Translations under genes and position numbers: made by a program | Assembly: GCA_963281255.1 (NCBI GenBank) | Contig: OY725498.1 | Coordinates: 2,852,001-2,916,000, forward strand | Direction of reading: 5' to 3' | DNA: 64,000 nucleotides | From: Aphrocallistes beatrix | Lineage: Eukaryota > Porifera > Hexactinellida > Sceptrulophora > Aphrocallistidae | Notes under the pieces: generated by a model | What the model saw: the letters and a program-made list of their open reading frames with translations, nothing else | Databases searched by the model: none | What the model was told of the DNA's origin: nothing | In this document: piece by piece, positions 35,886 through 46,804 of the stretch | Layout of the letters: each line of letters begins with the position of its first letter | Numbering within the stretch: the stretch's first letter is position 1

Positions 35886-36025
35886 CAGTGTTTCATATAG
35901 GATTTGAATGCAAGGGGGGGGCTATCTGGGCTATCTAATTTTTAAGGGGGCAGGTACTAGCTCATTTTATTTCTTGGGGGAGGGGCACTTGAATGAGCAG
36001 GTGCCACCCTCTGTATTAAACCCTG
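35886..36025. mobile_element. Possible hAT MITE just upstream of the Smad gene
   Basis: Ends CAGTGTTTCATATAGGATT and TGTATTAAACCCTG are imperfect inverted repeats, with G-rich tracts inside. No convincing 8-bp duplication was found. It lies 61 bp before the SMAD4-like ATG. Confidence 0.45.
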
Positions 36026-36086
36026 ATCTGTATTATTATGATATGCTCTATCCGAATTTATCAAAATACTTTTAGCTGTTGTTTGC

Positions 36087-37814
36087 ATGGATTTCCAACC
36101 AAATTATCTTCCTCTCCCAAAGATTTCAATATCTTCAGACTTGAATTCAAATTCTATTAATTTTCATCCTAAGAATATCAAAGAGTTCAGTTCTGAAGTT
36201 AAAGTAGATAACCTAAAGATGGATTGTTCCTTTTCTCTCAATTCAATTGTTACACCTACTTTTTCATTTGCTTCTGCTCCAATAATTCAATCACATTATG
36301 ATCCTGTACTATCATTTAGCACCCCTCCAACACCAATGTCCGATGCTTGCATTAGTATCGTAACAAGTCTGCTTTGTCATCGAAAAGGCGGTGATAGTGA
36401 AACCTTTGCGAGGAAAGCAATTGAATCGCTCGTAAAAAAGCTTAAAGATAAAAGAGACGAATTGGAAAGTTTAGTTTCTGCAATCACTTCAGGCGGGTCC
36501 CAACCAACGAAATGTGTTACCATTCCTAGAACCTTAGATGGTAGACTCCAAGTTGCAGGGAGAAAAGGTTTCCCCCATGTTATATACGCCAAACTTTGGC
36601 GTTGGCCAGATTTACAAAAAAATGAATTGAAACACGCTAAATTTTGCCAATATGCTTTTGATTTAAAATGTGAATCGGTTTGTGTAAATCCATATCATTA
36701 TGAAAGAGTAGTGTCGCTTGTTTCATTCCCCAACTCAGAGCCATCCTCTGGTATCTTACTCCATCATACAGCATCTCCTCCCTTAATACTAGAAAATAGC
36801 AACGATGAACAGCGTGTTGATTGCTTTCCAAGGAATCATCGAATTAATAATTCTCAGATATTATTCAACCCTATTTTACAAGCAAATAACAATGATCCTT
36901 CTTTGCACAGTATATCTAATCTCTTTTATTCTCCCAACACAATACCAATTCATCATGATTCATTTTCCCATACTGAATCTGGGACAAATATCCCTGAATG
37001 TTCTTTGCAATCACCAAGTGAACTAAATATACCATTAACCAGTTCTTTAGAATCATCTTTAGAATTAAAAAATGAATCTCAATATTTAGCTGCTAAAATT
37101 TTACCTAAATTACCATGGCCTGATTATTGGTGCACTATTTCCTATTTTGAACTAGAATCTCATGTTGGAGAATTATTCAAAGTTCCAAGCACTTCTGCTC
37201 ATGTCATCGTTGATGGATATGTCGATCCTGCACCAGCTGGCGATCGTTTTTGCTTGGGGAGGTTATCAAATGTACATCGCAATTCAGAAACCGATAGAGT
37301 TAGATTGCATATCGGAAAAGGTATTAAACTTGAACATCATTCTTCAGGCGATGTTCATCTCTGTTGTTTAAGTGAACATTCTGTTTTTGTTCAATCTTTT
37401 TTTTTGGATCGTGAGGCTGGTCGTCCTTTGGGAGAAGCGGTTCATAAGATTTACCCCAATGCATGGCTAAAGGTATTTGATTTGAATACTTGTTATCAGG
37501 AAATGCAACATCAGACTTATACTGCGAAAACAATACATAAAGTTCAGACGGCAGCAGTTCAAGGAGCAAATAGTGTTACTAATGGTCCCCTTAATTTTAA
37601 AATACGTCCAGATCGTTTTGGAGGAATTGGTGTTGATGATTTGAGGAAACTCTGTATTTTACGTTTGAGTTTTGTTAAAGGTTGGGGGCCAGATTATAGA
37701 CGAACAAATATAAAAGAAACACCATGTTGGATTGAAATTCAATTGAATCGGGCCCTTCAGTTATTGGATTCGGTTCTTCATACTATGCCTCCAGATATTA
37801 TTTCTCATGATTGA
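36087..37814 (+). CDS. SMAD4: Co-Smad (SMAD4/Medea-like), intronless
   Basis: An intact 575-codon frame. The MH1 domain covers about residues 84-210 and keeps the zinc ligands C143, C187, C199 and H204, with the same spacing as human SMAD4 (44, 12, 5). It also keeps the DNA-contacting hairpin LDGRLQVAGRKG with R153, Q155 and K160. The linker (about 211-340) is Ser/Asn-rich and poorly conserved. The MH2 domain runs from about W344 to the end and includes VDGYVDP, GDRFCLGRLSNVHR, IGVDDLRKLCILRLSFVKGW and the L3-loop region GWGPDYRR. The C-terminus lacks the SSXS phosphorylation motif, as expected for a co-Smad. The MH2 insert is shorter and not Ala/Gln-rich as in vertebrates. The co-Smad partners receptor-activated Smads in TGF-beta/BMP signalling and acts in the nucleus. 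The ATG context is GTTTGCATGG. An acceptor-like TACTTTTAG precedes it at about 36075, so a 5' UTR intron is possible. The coding region itself has no introns. Confidence 0.95.
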   Translation: MDFQPNYLPLPKISISSDLNSNSINFHPKNIKEFSSEVKVDNLKMDCSFSLNSIVTPTFSFASAPIIQSHYDPVLSFSTPPTPMSDACISIVTSLLCHRKGGDSETFARKAIESLVKKLKDKRDELESLVSAITSGGSQPTKCVTIPRTLDGRLQVAGRKGFPHVIYAKLWRWPDLQKNELKHAKFCQYAFDLKCESVCVNPYHYERVVSLVSFPNSEPSSGILLHHTASPPLILENSNDEQRVDCFPRNHRINNSQILFNPILQANNNDPSLHSISNLFYSPNTIPIHHDSFSHTESGTNIPECSLQSPSELNIPLTSSLESSLELKNESQYLAAKILPKLPWPDYWCTISYFELESHVGELFKVPSTSAHVIVDGYVDPAPAGDRFCLGRLSNVHRNSETDRVRLHIGKGIKLEHHSSGDVHLCCLSEHSVFVQSFFLDREAGRPLGEAVHKIYPNAWLKVFDLNTCYQEMQHQTYTAKTIHKVQTAAVQGANSVTNGPLNFKIRPDRFGGIGVDDLRKLCILRLSFVKGWGPDYRRTNIKETPCWIEIQLNRALQLLDSVLHTMPPDIISHD

Positions 37815-38144
37815 TCTATGTTTTGGCTGTATTTCTAGTATATTAACTAAACAATTTACCTTGATATTTGAGTTTCTTTAATTTCTCTATTTTTAGCTTA
37901 ATAATATATAACGTTGTTTGTTTATGGCAATATAACCTCGTATATAATCAGTATTTTGTATAAGTATATTGCCATATTTTAAATCATTATTAAATTAAAA
38001 TTAAAAGGTTAGCTTGAAAATCTTGATTTGAATAGTGGGTAGGACGGTGAATTTTCAGGACCTTTTGCTTTATTTATCCTTCAAATCGTTTTCAATTGAG
38101 TAGCCTTATAAACAATTATATCTAGAAATTATATCTAGTTATAC
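37815..38144. other. 3' flank of the Smad gene
   Basis: AT-rich with several AATATA/ATTAAA-like signals (for example TTAATAATATATAACG near 37898), but no perfect AATAAA close to the stop. No poly-A tail or target duplication typical of a retrocopy is seen. Confidence 0.4.
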
Positions 38145-38450
38145 ACTACCCAGACAAAAGTATTTATACACTTGATTATTTCACGTGCATTTAATAATAC
38201 TAAATTCAATATAATCTATTCAATTATTAATTTCCACTGTTTGCTAATTATCAATCACTGCCACCCTGTGCCACATAGATCGCTATTTACCACTATACAT
38301 GATGATGATGATTTACCTTTTGCTACAGATTAATAATTTTACTTATTGGGTTGAGCAATTTATTAGAATCTAGTAGTATTACTAATTCTAATGTGCAGAA
38401 TCTTTTATCAGACTCTTAGTATAGTATCTCAGTTTGAATACATTAACTAA
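38145..38450. mobile_element. Truncated relative of the 478-bp Tc1-type MITE
   Basis: Starts CACTACCCAGACAAAAGTAT and shares the block TTATCAATCACTGCCACC with the copy at 13460-13937. The far TIR is missing. Confidence 0.75.
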
Positions 38451-38651
38451 TTTAGTACTACACTACAATACCGATTTAACGAACTGTTTGGGACCAAAAT
38501 ATGTTCATTAAATCAATAATTTTATTACTTATAAAATCTGGTAATATTTTATGAAATATGGGTGAGTTTCAACTCGATATTTAGTGGTTTCGGGGTTCAT
38601 TAATATTCTAGATATGGCGATGTATAAGGGCAAGCGGTTAAATATCTAATT

Positions 38652-38719
38652 GATCAATCAACTCTTGATCTCATTTCAGATGATCATTCAACTCTTGATC
38701 TCATTTCAGATGATCATTC
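38652..38719. repeat. 30-bp tandem duplication
   Basis: Two units of CAACTCTTGATCTCATTTCA plus flanks start at 38652 and 38682, with a partial third. Confidence 0.9.
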
Positions 38720-39164
38720 AACATAAAAGATAAGTTTATTTCACTTCGTGCTGATTCCACTCTAAAGATCGAATTTAGTCAAGTGTCACTAGATTTGTTT
38801 TGATCTGGAGTTTGGATTATTATCATTTTCTTGCACATGAGGTAGTTAAAATTTGATTAGCGTTTCCAACATCTTGGGAATGTAAAGCTGCGTTTAGCTA
38901 AATAGTATTATAAAAAACATAGAAATCGGTTAGATGTAGAACCAGGCTTGTAAATAGTTCCACTTCCCCTCGTATTGGACATATTGTTACAAATAAACAA
39001 AACATTGTTACAAATAAACACAAATGCATACGCACACTTAAAGACTAAAAGGAAATGCTAATGTAATAATAGCACATATATTCTGCCACTTTGACATGAT
39101 GTTTCTTTAATATCTATATTTCAAACTACACATTTGAGAAAGGGATTTGAACTTTAAAATACTA

Positions 39165-39620
39165 CAGTGGAACCGCCATAATCCGACATTCAATGGGAGA
39201 CGAAAAAAATGTCGGATTATCGAATAACCGAATAACCTTTGTGGAAAATCAGCAAAATGTCGGATTATAGAGGTAAAATAACCTACACAATCCCACAATA
39301 TTTGACAGACGAATAATTTGTCTGATCAAAGAGGTAAAATAACCCCTCCATAATCCGACATTTTTTGATAAGCGAATAATTTGTCGGATTATGGAGGTAA
39401 AATAATCTATAATCCGACATTATTTGATAGACGAAACAATTGTCAGATTATACAGGTCGAATTTGCATTACTGGAAAATCATTAAATTGTCGGATTCCGG
39501 AATAGCGAGGTGTCGGATTATAGAGGTTGTTTTCTAAAGAAAAACGATCCATGAACAAAAATAATGTCGGTTTAGAGAAATGTCGAATTACAGAGGTGTC
39601 GGATTACGGAGGTTCCACTG
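39165..39620. mobile_element. Pogo/Tigger-like MITE, 456 bp
   Basis: Starts CAGTGGAACCGCCATAATCC and ends GATTACGGAGGTTCCACTG, with TA duplications at 39163-39164 and 39621-39622. The interior is built from repeated TGTCGGATTATAGAGG-like modules in both orientations (39205-39600). Confidence 0.92.
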
Positions 39621-39625
39621 TAGTA

Positions 39626-39959
39626 CACTCGTACCTCTCTTATCCGGGCAGTGCCGGACCGGAGGGTGCCCGGATAACAGAATTTGCCCGGATAATTCGA
39701 AAACATGTCTATGCACATGAGGTTATTCTATAAGATTTACGTACCAAGACAATATACGAGTGCGTAAGTATTCAATAAGCAAAACGCACAGTTTTATTAA
39801 TTACTACATATTAATGTCAAAAAATAATATTACATGATAATGATTGCTGGAAATAATTGACTTGAAAATAGGACAATGCATATTGAATAAATGTCGAAAG
39901 GGTTGCCCGGTTGAGAGAGGTGCCGGATATCGGAGGTCCGGATAAGAGAGGTTCGAGTG
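39626..39959. mobile_element. Second pogo/Tigger-like MITE, 334 bp, adjacent
   Basis: TIRs CACTCGTACCTCTCTTATCC and GGATAAGAGAGGTTCGAGTG, TA at 39624-39625 and 39960-39961. It begins five bases after the previous MITE ends. Confidence 0.92.
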
Positions 39960-39961
39960 TA

Positions 39962-41690
39962 CTCACAAAGGACTCACGATTTTGAGCAAGGCATCTGAAA
40001 GCTGAGAGAACTTTGGGTCGTTTGAAATAGTTTGGTAACTCTTGGGGTAATTACGCTGCAACATTGGAAGCAGGAAATTTTGCAAATATCAACTAAACTA
40101 AGTCGAATCCATGTGACGATTCAGAAGCACCAGTTAGAGGCGTTTGAGTTTTTGTGCATAATTAATAAGGATAAACAATCTTGGCAAAAAACGAGCCTTT
40201 TTTGAAAATTGAAAATTATGCACATTTTATTGAATGTTCAATCCTTCTAAATTCCATTATAGATGTGAAAAGCCGAAAACTAAAAAAATTATCACATATT
40301 CTCGAAATTAATGTGCCCAAAAATAATCCCCATGAATATGATTATAATTTTTCAATTATTTCATATCTAACGATTGAATAATGGTTTCTGAAGCTATGAG
40401 GAATATGCGTACATGTTCGAATACTACTATATATTGCATGTGTAAGTTGACTATTACTTCGAACTACTGTTTGGAATAATCTTTCCCATCAGGAACATAA
40501 TTATTTTAAGTCAGTAGTAGATACGAGGTGCAGCTTTATTAAAATAAAATCCGTTGGGAGAGGTTACAATTAAAACAAATTAACGGAAGCATATTTTATT
40601 TGGCAGTCTTTATTCACAAATTCCAAAAACTCTAGTTTATTAGTTTCCGATGTCAAATATTTAAAGGTGTCTTCCCAAATACTAATTTTTGATTGTCTTT
40701 AATGTGATAAACAAATTCGATATCGTTGGTATATTTATCCACGGGAGGGGGTGTATGCCTTTCTGAAAGAGAAGTCGAAAGTTCAGAGTTTCTGGGATTC
40801 GATGCCACTTGTGCTAATCATGGGCATAGCCAGGGATTTTTGTCAGAGGGGCATATCAACCAGCTGGAAGTCTGGGGAGCGCTATAAGCCCCTGGAAGCA
40901 AACAACAATTTGTCGCAAAATTTGGACAGATTCTTCAAATTTTGATATCCTAGAAATACAACTGATAACACTCCTCTTTTACCAATTATTTATAATTTAT
41001 TAAATATTCAGACTTAATCCGGTCAGGGAGGGAGGCTGCTAAACCTATTCTACTTGGGCACTATAAAGAGCCACCCAAGGAATGTTATTTAGTAAATAAA
41101 CAAAATGGTTACGATAGAGGGGTTGTATATCCTTATGGAAATACCAGGGGAGTAAAAATTAGTATTGCTTCGGGTACCTAGCTTCTTGATGGCACAGCCA
41201 ACCTCAGACGACTATACAATCTGAGAACAGTGCTATATTAGGGCATTCAAAAAGTTCTAATCCCATATCTGTATCTCAAATGATAGTGAAAATAGGATAT
41301 TTTCGATTTGTCCATTGGATACCTTAAGGGATCAGCTCCCAATTTATATATTGGTTTATTTTAGGAGGACAATTATTATGGTTCCTAGATTATAATTTTC
41401 TACACCGGTTTAGGCTAGCGTTGAAATGTTGGAATCTTCCCATTGAAAATGGCTTAAAACTAAATTTAGAGAATGAAAATTGTGAAAATCGTAGAATCAG
41501 ATCATTAAATAATTAAGAACCAATGTGAAAAAGTAAACGGGAGGTGTTCAATAGAATTGCTCGTGCGTTAAAAATGTCATGCCACTTTTAGTGGATTTTT
41601 TGTCAATTTTCGCCACTCAAAAGGTGGGACAAAAATGGTAGTAAACCACTTCAAAACATATTATTCCCTCAGAATACTTCAGATAATTTA
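39962..41690. other. Long stretch without a supported gene
   Basis: GGGCATAGCCAGGGATTTTT at about 40822-40841 resembles the end of a hAT element, but no partner end is visible. No frame here has recognisable homology. Confidence 0.45.
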
Positions 41691-41696
41691 ATCTAT

Positions 41697-42188
41697 ACAA
41701 GCGCGCTTCGCTTGCTTGCGCTGCGCGGCTGGCGGACACTTCATGTCCGCCGGAGGCTCCCTTCGGTCGCCTAGGGGTGACATTGGTTAATTATAAGGGA
41801 GATATCATCCCTAATATGTCCATCTTAGTTTTAAAATCGATATCACTCGAAAAATTACCAAATTTGTCAATTTTAAAATTTTTTATGCGTAGTGATGACG
41901 TCATAACAGAGTGATGAGTCATCATTTTTTAGTTACAACATATGTGAGGCGTGTTAGTATACAGATTCTATTAAAATTTCAGCCTTCTATCTCCTATAAT
42001 GGCTGAGTTATGCCCGAATAACTGTGTTGCTTAACTTTTAAAAATGTGACAATGACGTCATAATTCCATGATGAGTCGACGTTTTGCTCTGAACTCAGAA
42101 CTTACCGGAGTCATAGCCAAAATACTCCCACATGCCAAAAATCATCTTTCTGCGCCCGGAAGTTTCTTCAATCAATTCGTTACATATA
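41697..42188 (+). repeat. Rep-A copy, full length
   Basis: One of the best-preserved copies: head ACAAGCGCGCTTCGCTTGCT, hairpin CGGACACTTCATGTCCG, TGATGACGTCAT, GATGAGTCATCA, AATGACGTCATAATTCC and tail CAATTCGTTACATATATA. The (TA)n tract and terminal motif ATTAATCGAGTTTTAATAGT come later, at 42321-42372, after about 130 bp of unrelated sequence. Confidence 0.9.
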
Positions 42189-42315
42189 TATATATTAGGG
42201 CCTCATTCTATTTGTTACTTACCCATTTTCTATGTACTGAGGACGAACATATAGTTCAGAAAGCCTCCAATGTATGTGCTCTACAACCAATTACTACTAT
42301 CACGAATCTATACTT

Positions 42316-42320
<5 letters not shown>

Positions 42321-42350
<30 letters not shown>
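42321..42350. repeat. (TA)n microsatellite
   Basis: About 15 TA units directly before a Rep-A terminal motif. Confidence 0.95.
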
Positions 42351-42352
<2 letters not shown>

Positions 42353-42438
42353 TAATCGAGTTTTAATAGTAAAGATGTTGATGCGTAGAATTCGATGGAG
42401 TGATCAGTTTTAATCTAAATTTGCTCAGAACTGAAATA

Positions 42439-42899
42439 CAGGTAACCCTCGCCATTCGCGGGTTTGCCATTCGCGGTTTCGACTATTCGCTGAAAAATTT
42501 TTGAGTCTTGTTTTGCTATTCGCGGTTTTCGTTGCTCTCTTCAGTAGTTTATGGGCTAACATAAGTCCATAACCTTATACGTATCTACAATTTAGGTTTA
42601 GTACTAAAGGCTAGACTTTGCTATTTAGGTATGGTACTTAGGTTTGCTACTAGGGGATCTATATCTTTCATTTATCACTTCATTTATTACTACCATTTTA
42701 CTTGTGCCATTGTTTGTATGAGTATTACAGCTCAACTATTGAATCAATAACGTATTTAGCAAACAGTATCTAGCGTCGTTTTTATAATCTAGGAACGTAA
42801 CCCCACCATTCTCATTGAACTAACGTCTTGCCGTTCGCGATTTTGCCATTCGCGACAATTCTCGGGAACGTAACCCCCGCGAACGGCGAGGGATACCTG
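42439..42899. mobile_element. Pogo/Tigger-like MITE, 461 bp
   Basis: Starts CAGGTAACCCTCGCCATTCG and ends GAACGGCGAGGGATACCTG, flanked by TA (42437-42438, 42900-42901). The GCCATTCGCGG motif is repeated at the left and again near 42835-42860. Confidence 0.92.
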
Positions 42900-42905
42900 T
42901 ATATA

Positions 42906-42985
42906 TATACACCGCGCGCTTCGCTTACTTCTTGCGAACAATTTGTGCCCGCAGAGTCGCCCTGTGGGCGCCTGGAGTTACTCAA
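42906..42985 (+). repeat. Rep-A head fragment
   Basis: CGCGCGCTTCGCTTACTTCT, then a hairpin around GTCGCCCTGTGGGCGCC; the rest of the family sequence is absent. Confidence 0.75.
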
Positions 42986-42999
42986 TCTAGCCTATTTTG

Positions 43000-43763
43000 A
43001 GATTTGTTTACCATAAATATTGGACAATTGATTTCTCATATAGATCCAAAATATAATATTCTTAATATACACCCCTGAAAACTCCATGTCAACCTTTGAA
43101 AGCAAGTTTCTAGGATATTCTTGAGAATTGTTTACTTTATATATCTAATGTAAACAAATGCAAACAAATAATTTATCATACAAATCTGAACCACGATATT
43201 CGAAATCTACATCCCAAAACCCCCATGTCAACCGTTGTACAAATATTGCTTTCTTAGTCAGGTCGTCAGTCAGTCGTCTTTCTTAGTCAGGTAGTCCAAA
43301 CCCCCAAAATTGCAAGAAATTGTTTTATTGCATGTTTACATAGTATCATGTCTTAGGAGTAACATACTAAAAGTTTACCGAAGCCGGAATATCACAAAGT
43401 GATTTAGCACGACCCCGTCGTTGACCCCAGACTATAAAAATCGTCGGTTTTGAAAACTGAGATTTAACCTTACAAATGATTGCAAATAAGTTTTTATGTC
43501 ATATTCGTGCTTAGCATCAAATTTCCGGCAATTTGATATATAGTAGATTGAATATATTTTGAGCAAAATATTTTTGGTCCTCCCTAGCAACATCCTGGAA
43601 TTGAAAAATTCCGATCTCCAAATTTTTGGTGTAAACCAAATCGAGTGACCTCTTGTTTTTCTCGGCTATGCTTGCTGTGTACGAATTTTTTAATATAAAT
43701 AGTCTAAACGTTAGTTTTAAAATACTATGGTTTGCGGCCGGATTCATGTATTTTTAACGGTAA
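43000..43763. other. Non-coding stretch with Rep-C hairpin arm
   Basis: 43507-43625 matches one arm of the Rep-C hairpin (CAAATTTCCGGCAATTTGAT). No gene is supported in the remainder. Confidence 0.5.
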
Positions 43764-44063
43764 ACATTAGAGATGGGGAAAAATGCATTTTTTTGTTAGA
43801 TCATGTTCTCTAGGTGTGCGAAAGTTGCCTTAGCACATTTAAAGTAAATTCCCAAAGTTTCATTCAATTTGTTCAATGTTAACAACTTGCACATTCCAAC
43901 AGTCGGTGTGTACGATAATTTGATGCGGTTTTTATCCGATTTTTTGTATTTTAAAGCCAATATCTCAATTAGAATGGATGTTAAGTGTATAATATTTATT
44001 TTAAGTGTAAATATATTTGTAATACTAATTTATAATCACGTTTAACACGATAAACACAGGTGA

Positions 44064-44434
44064 TTCCGGTAATCTGTGCCTAATTTAAACAGAAATACAG
44101 GATAACCATCACATTTACGTAATATTGAGATTTATTGCTTTGATTTGGGTTTGAACAGTTACATCATAGTTTGTACGAATATACTACTTGTACTAGTACA
44201 TTTTTTCTCCCTCTTAATTATCAACCACGATACTATTTGAAATATTTGGAATGCGAATTATCATAGTACATGTGGTGAAAGGCAATATGATCCACTCTAC
44301 TTGGAAAATGAAGTTTATCACAGGAATCTATCAATGGCCATTTCATTATTTGTTAGGTATTTAGTGTTTGAATTTCACACTATCGTAATTCTGATATTTA
44401 TACATATTTGTTCCTGTTTCTATAATTGATTTCA
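44064..44434. promoter_or_regulatory. Leader between left TIR and transposase-like gene
   Basis: About 370 bp of AT-rich DNA with no frame. By position it should hold the promoter of the element's gene, but no specific signal is claimed. Confidence 0.3.
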
Positions 44435-46494
44435 AATGCCTCTTACTCGGCAGCAATGCGAACATAATTTATTCGGGTCATCGTCTGAAATGCCCATTAA
44501 CCAATCACCAACATGTAATGACGTGGTAAAATCATTTTTTACCATCGGAATCTTGATTACAGAAAATTTACTTTATTACAAATCTGCGAAATAGTTTCAG
44601 ATGAAGTTGTGCAGAGGTTGAACATGGGAAGTATTCCTACTATTAAACCTCACAGCATATCCAACAAAATTAGAACCCTCTATAGTACGGCTCAGACTCT
44701 ATCAAATCGCTTTCAAAGAAATAGGATTTTGGGAAACTTCGAGAACGAATTATCCAATTTTAAACTATTGTTTGATGTCAGCCCTTGCAGATGCTTCGAT
44801 AACAATATTACCAGAGCGAATTGCAGATGCAAAGTTAAAATCCCTAATATGGAATGGGAATTTTATTGCGATCAAAAGATCATCAGAAATCATTTTATTG
44901 GGGGTATTGATAATCTAGCTACAGCCAAAATCCAAGCTCGAGAGTGCAGAGAGCAACAACGACAATTGCAAAGTTACGGGAATGTTAGAGACAACACTCT
45001 TAATCTGTTTTGCATTGAGAATGATGAAATACCCAGCGAGATTCAGGGAGAGGAGAGCGATGAAGATGATGACGAATTTTATCCATGTTCTAGCAGATTG
45101 CCACAAAGTGGAAAACAAAATCGATTTTCATATCCTCATTTGTGTAAAGTACTTGACAGGTTCTCAATAAGTGACACTGCTGGTTGTGCAATTGCAAATG
45201 CAGTTCTTCAGGACCTTGATTTGCTGACTACTGAGAAGATTCTTTCTAGAGATAAGGTTAGATATCAAAGGAAATATTGGAGAAGGAAAGAAATTCGAAT
45301 ACGATCAGAAGACCTAACAAATTTGACTTGCATCGGATTTGATGGCCGCAAAGATGAAACATTGTCTATCAACAATGTAGAAGACGCATTTGGTGTCACA
45401 CAACAGAGTCGTGCATCACTCAAAGAAGAACATTGTGTCATAACTTCCGAACCAGGGACTATGTTGACCATATCTCTCCTGAATCAGGATGTTCTAAAGA
45501 TATTTCAAAGGAACTGATGTCAGTAATTTATAATACGGAATCTGATAAAACGATTCATTCAATACTGGCTGACGGTACGAATGTTAATGTTGGAAAACAT
45601 GCTGGAGTCATTGCTCGTATTGAATCTGAATTAGATCGCCCGCTCCAATGGCTCATATGTTTGCTCCACTTTAGTGGAGAAATTGGATCACAACTTCATG
45701 GGGAAGTTCATAAATTTCCTATTGTAAAATTCATTCCGGTTCCAGGGAGAGTGGCACCGATTTCACAGGATATACTAAAAGATCTTAGTATTGACCAATT
45801 ATATTTGTATGAAGCTTGTCTTGCTATTCAAGGAGGTCCGGAACTGTCTGATATGAGCTTTGCATCGAACAGAATTTGCCCACTAAATCATTCTCGATGG
45901 TTACTGCAAATCGTGTGTTTAAGACTGTACATGTCCAGTAGAGAACCATCTATAAATCTAACCAGGATAGTCAATTATGTATTGAATATATACGCCCCCA
46001 TGTGGTTTCGAGTCAAGAGTAATCCTTATTGTACAGTGGGAGTCATAACCTATTCTACGTACTATTTCACTTTTACACGATTTCTTTCTCCAACTGACAA
46101 GCAGATTATATACCCGGTAATTCAGAGAAATTGATTCTTTGCTCATCCTGAAAACATCCTCTTAGTAGCTTCCAATTTGTAGTTCCTAAAATAAATTTTC
46201 AAGCGGAAAAATTACATGGATATGATAACTTGGTCTGAGTGTGAGACTACTATATCACCACCTCCAATGCTAGATATTCTTTCTAATGAAGATATCATCA
46301 AATCGAAAACTGAAACCATTCACATTTCAAAATACCCCTGCCATTCACAAGGAGTTGAGAGAGCAGTGAAAGAAGTGACAAGAGCATCAAAACAAGTTTA
46401 CGGGCAAGATAATCGACATGGAATGGTTGTCAATACAGTAAATTCCAGACAGGAGATGCCTTCATTCGCAATGAAGAAGGACTATCTAGTATAA
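44435..46494 (+). pseudogene. Transposase-like gene of the long-TIR element, degenerate
   Basis: The reading starts at about 44435 (MPLTRQQCEHNLFGSSSEM) and shifts frame in a T-run near 44532. It continues through the 302-codon frame ending at 45517, shifts again near 45460 into the frame 45433-46134, and after stops resumes at 46216-46494. Motifs in order: SIPTIKPHSISNKI (N-terminal), CRCF...CRCK cysteines near 44810-44832, and IGFDGRKDET with Asp at 45341. ILADGTNVNVGKH follows with Asp at 45571, CLLHF with C-x2-H at 45658, NHSRWLLQI, FFAHPENILL and CHSQGVERAVKEV. Two Asp motifs followed by C-x2-H is the order of RNase H-fold transposases such as hAT, P, MULE and Kolobok, yet the surrounding sequence matches none of these to my eye. 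Related uncharacterised proteins with the H(T/S)Q-x-VERxVK motif exist in arthropod genomes (recollection, not checked). The final acidic residue is not certain. Confidence 0.75.
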
Positions 46495-46804
46495 TTGTTT
46501 CATTATCACCTGTGTTTATCGTGTTAAATGTGATTATAAGTTAGATTACAAATATATTTACACTTAAAATAAATATTATACACTTAACATCCATTCTAAT
46601 TGAGATATTGTCTTTAAAATACAAAAAATCGGATAAAAACCGCCTCAAATTATCGTACACACCGACTGTTTGAATGTGCAAGTTGTTAACATTGAACAAA
46701 TTGAATGAAACTTTGGGAATTTACTTTAAATGTGCTAAGGCAACTTTCGCACACCTAGAGAACATGATCTAACAAAAAAATGCATTTTTCCCCATCCCTA
46801 ATGT

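Larger units (their letters stand above)
43764..46804 (+). mobile_element. 3.04-kb DNA transposon with ~300-bp terminal inverted repeats
   Basis: The left TIR, 43764-44064, begins ACATTAGAGATGGGGAAAAA. The right TIR, 46505-46804, ends TTTTTCCCCATCCCTAATGT. They match along their whole length with few differences, inner ends being AACACAGGTGAT and ATCACCTGTGTT. Between them, a degenerate plus-strand gene fills most of the element. No target duplication is visible. Another element (ACAGGGTGGCTTTTAAG) begins exactly at the right border and may have erased it. Confidence 0.9.

Noticed and set aside
36377..37569. Minus-strand and shifted frames inside the co-Smad gene
   Set aside because: Shadow frames of a strongly supported coding sequence.
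43764..46804. Assignment of the long-TIR element to hAT from its TAGAGATGGGG-like end
   Set aside because: The end is hAT-like by eye, but 300-bp TIRs, lack of an 8-bp duplication and a dissimilar protein do not support it.
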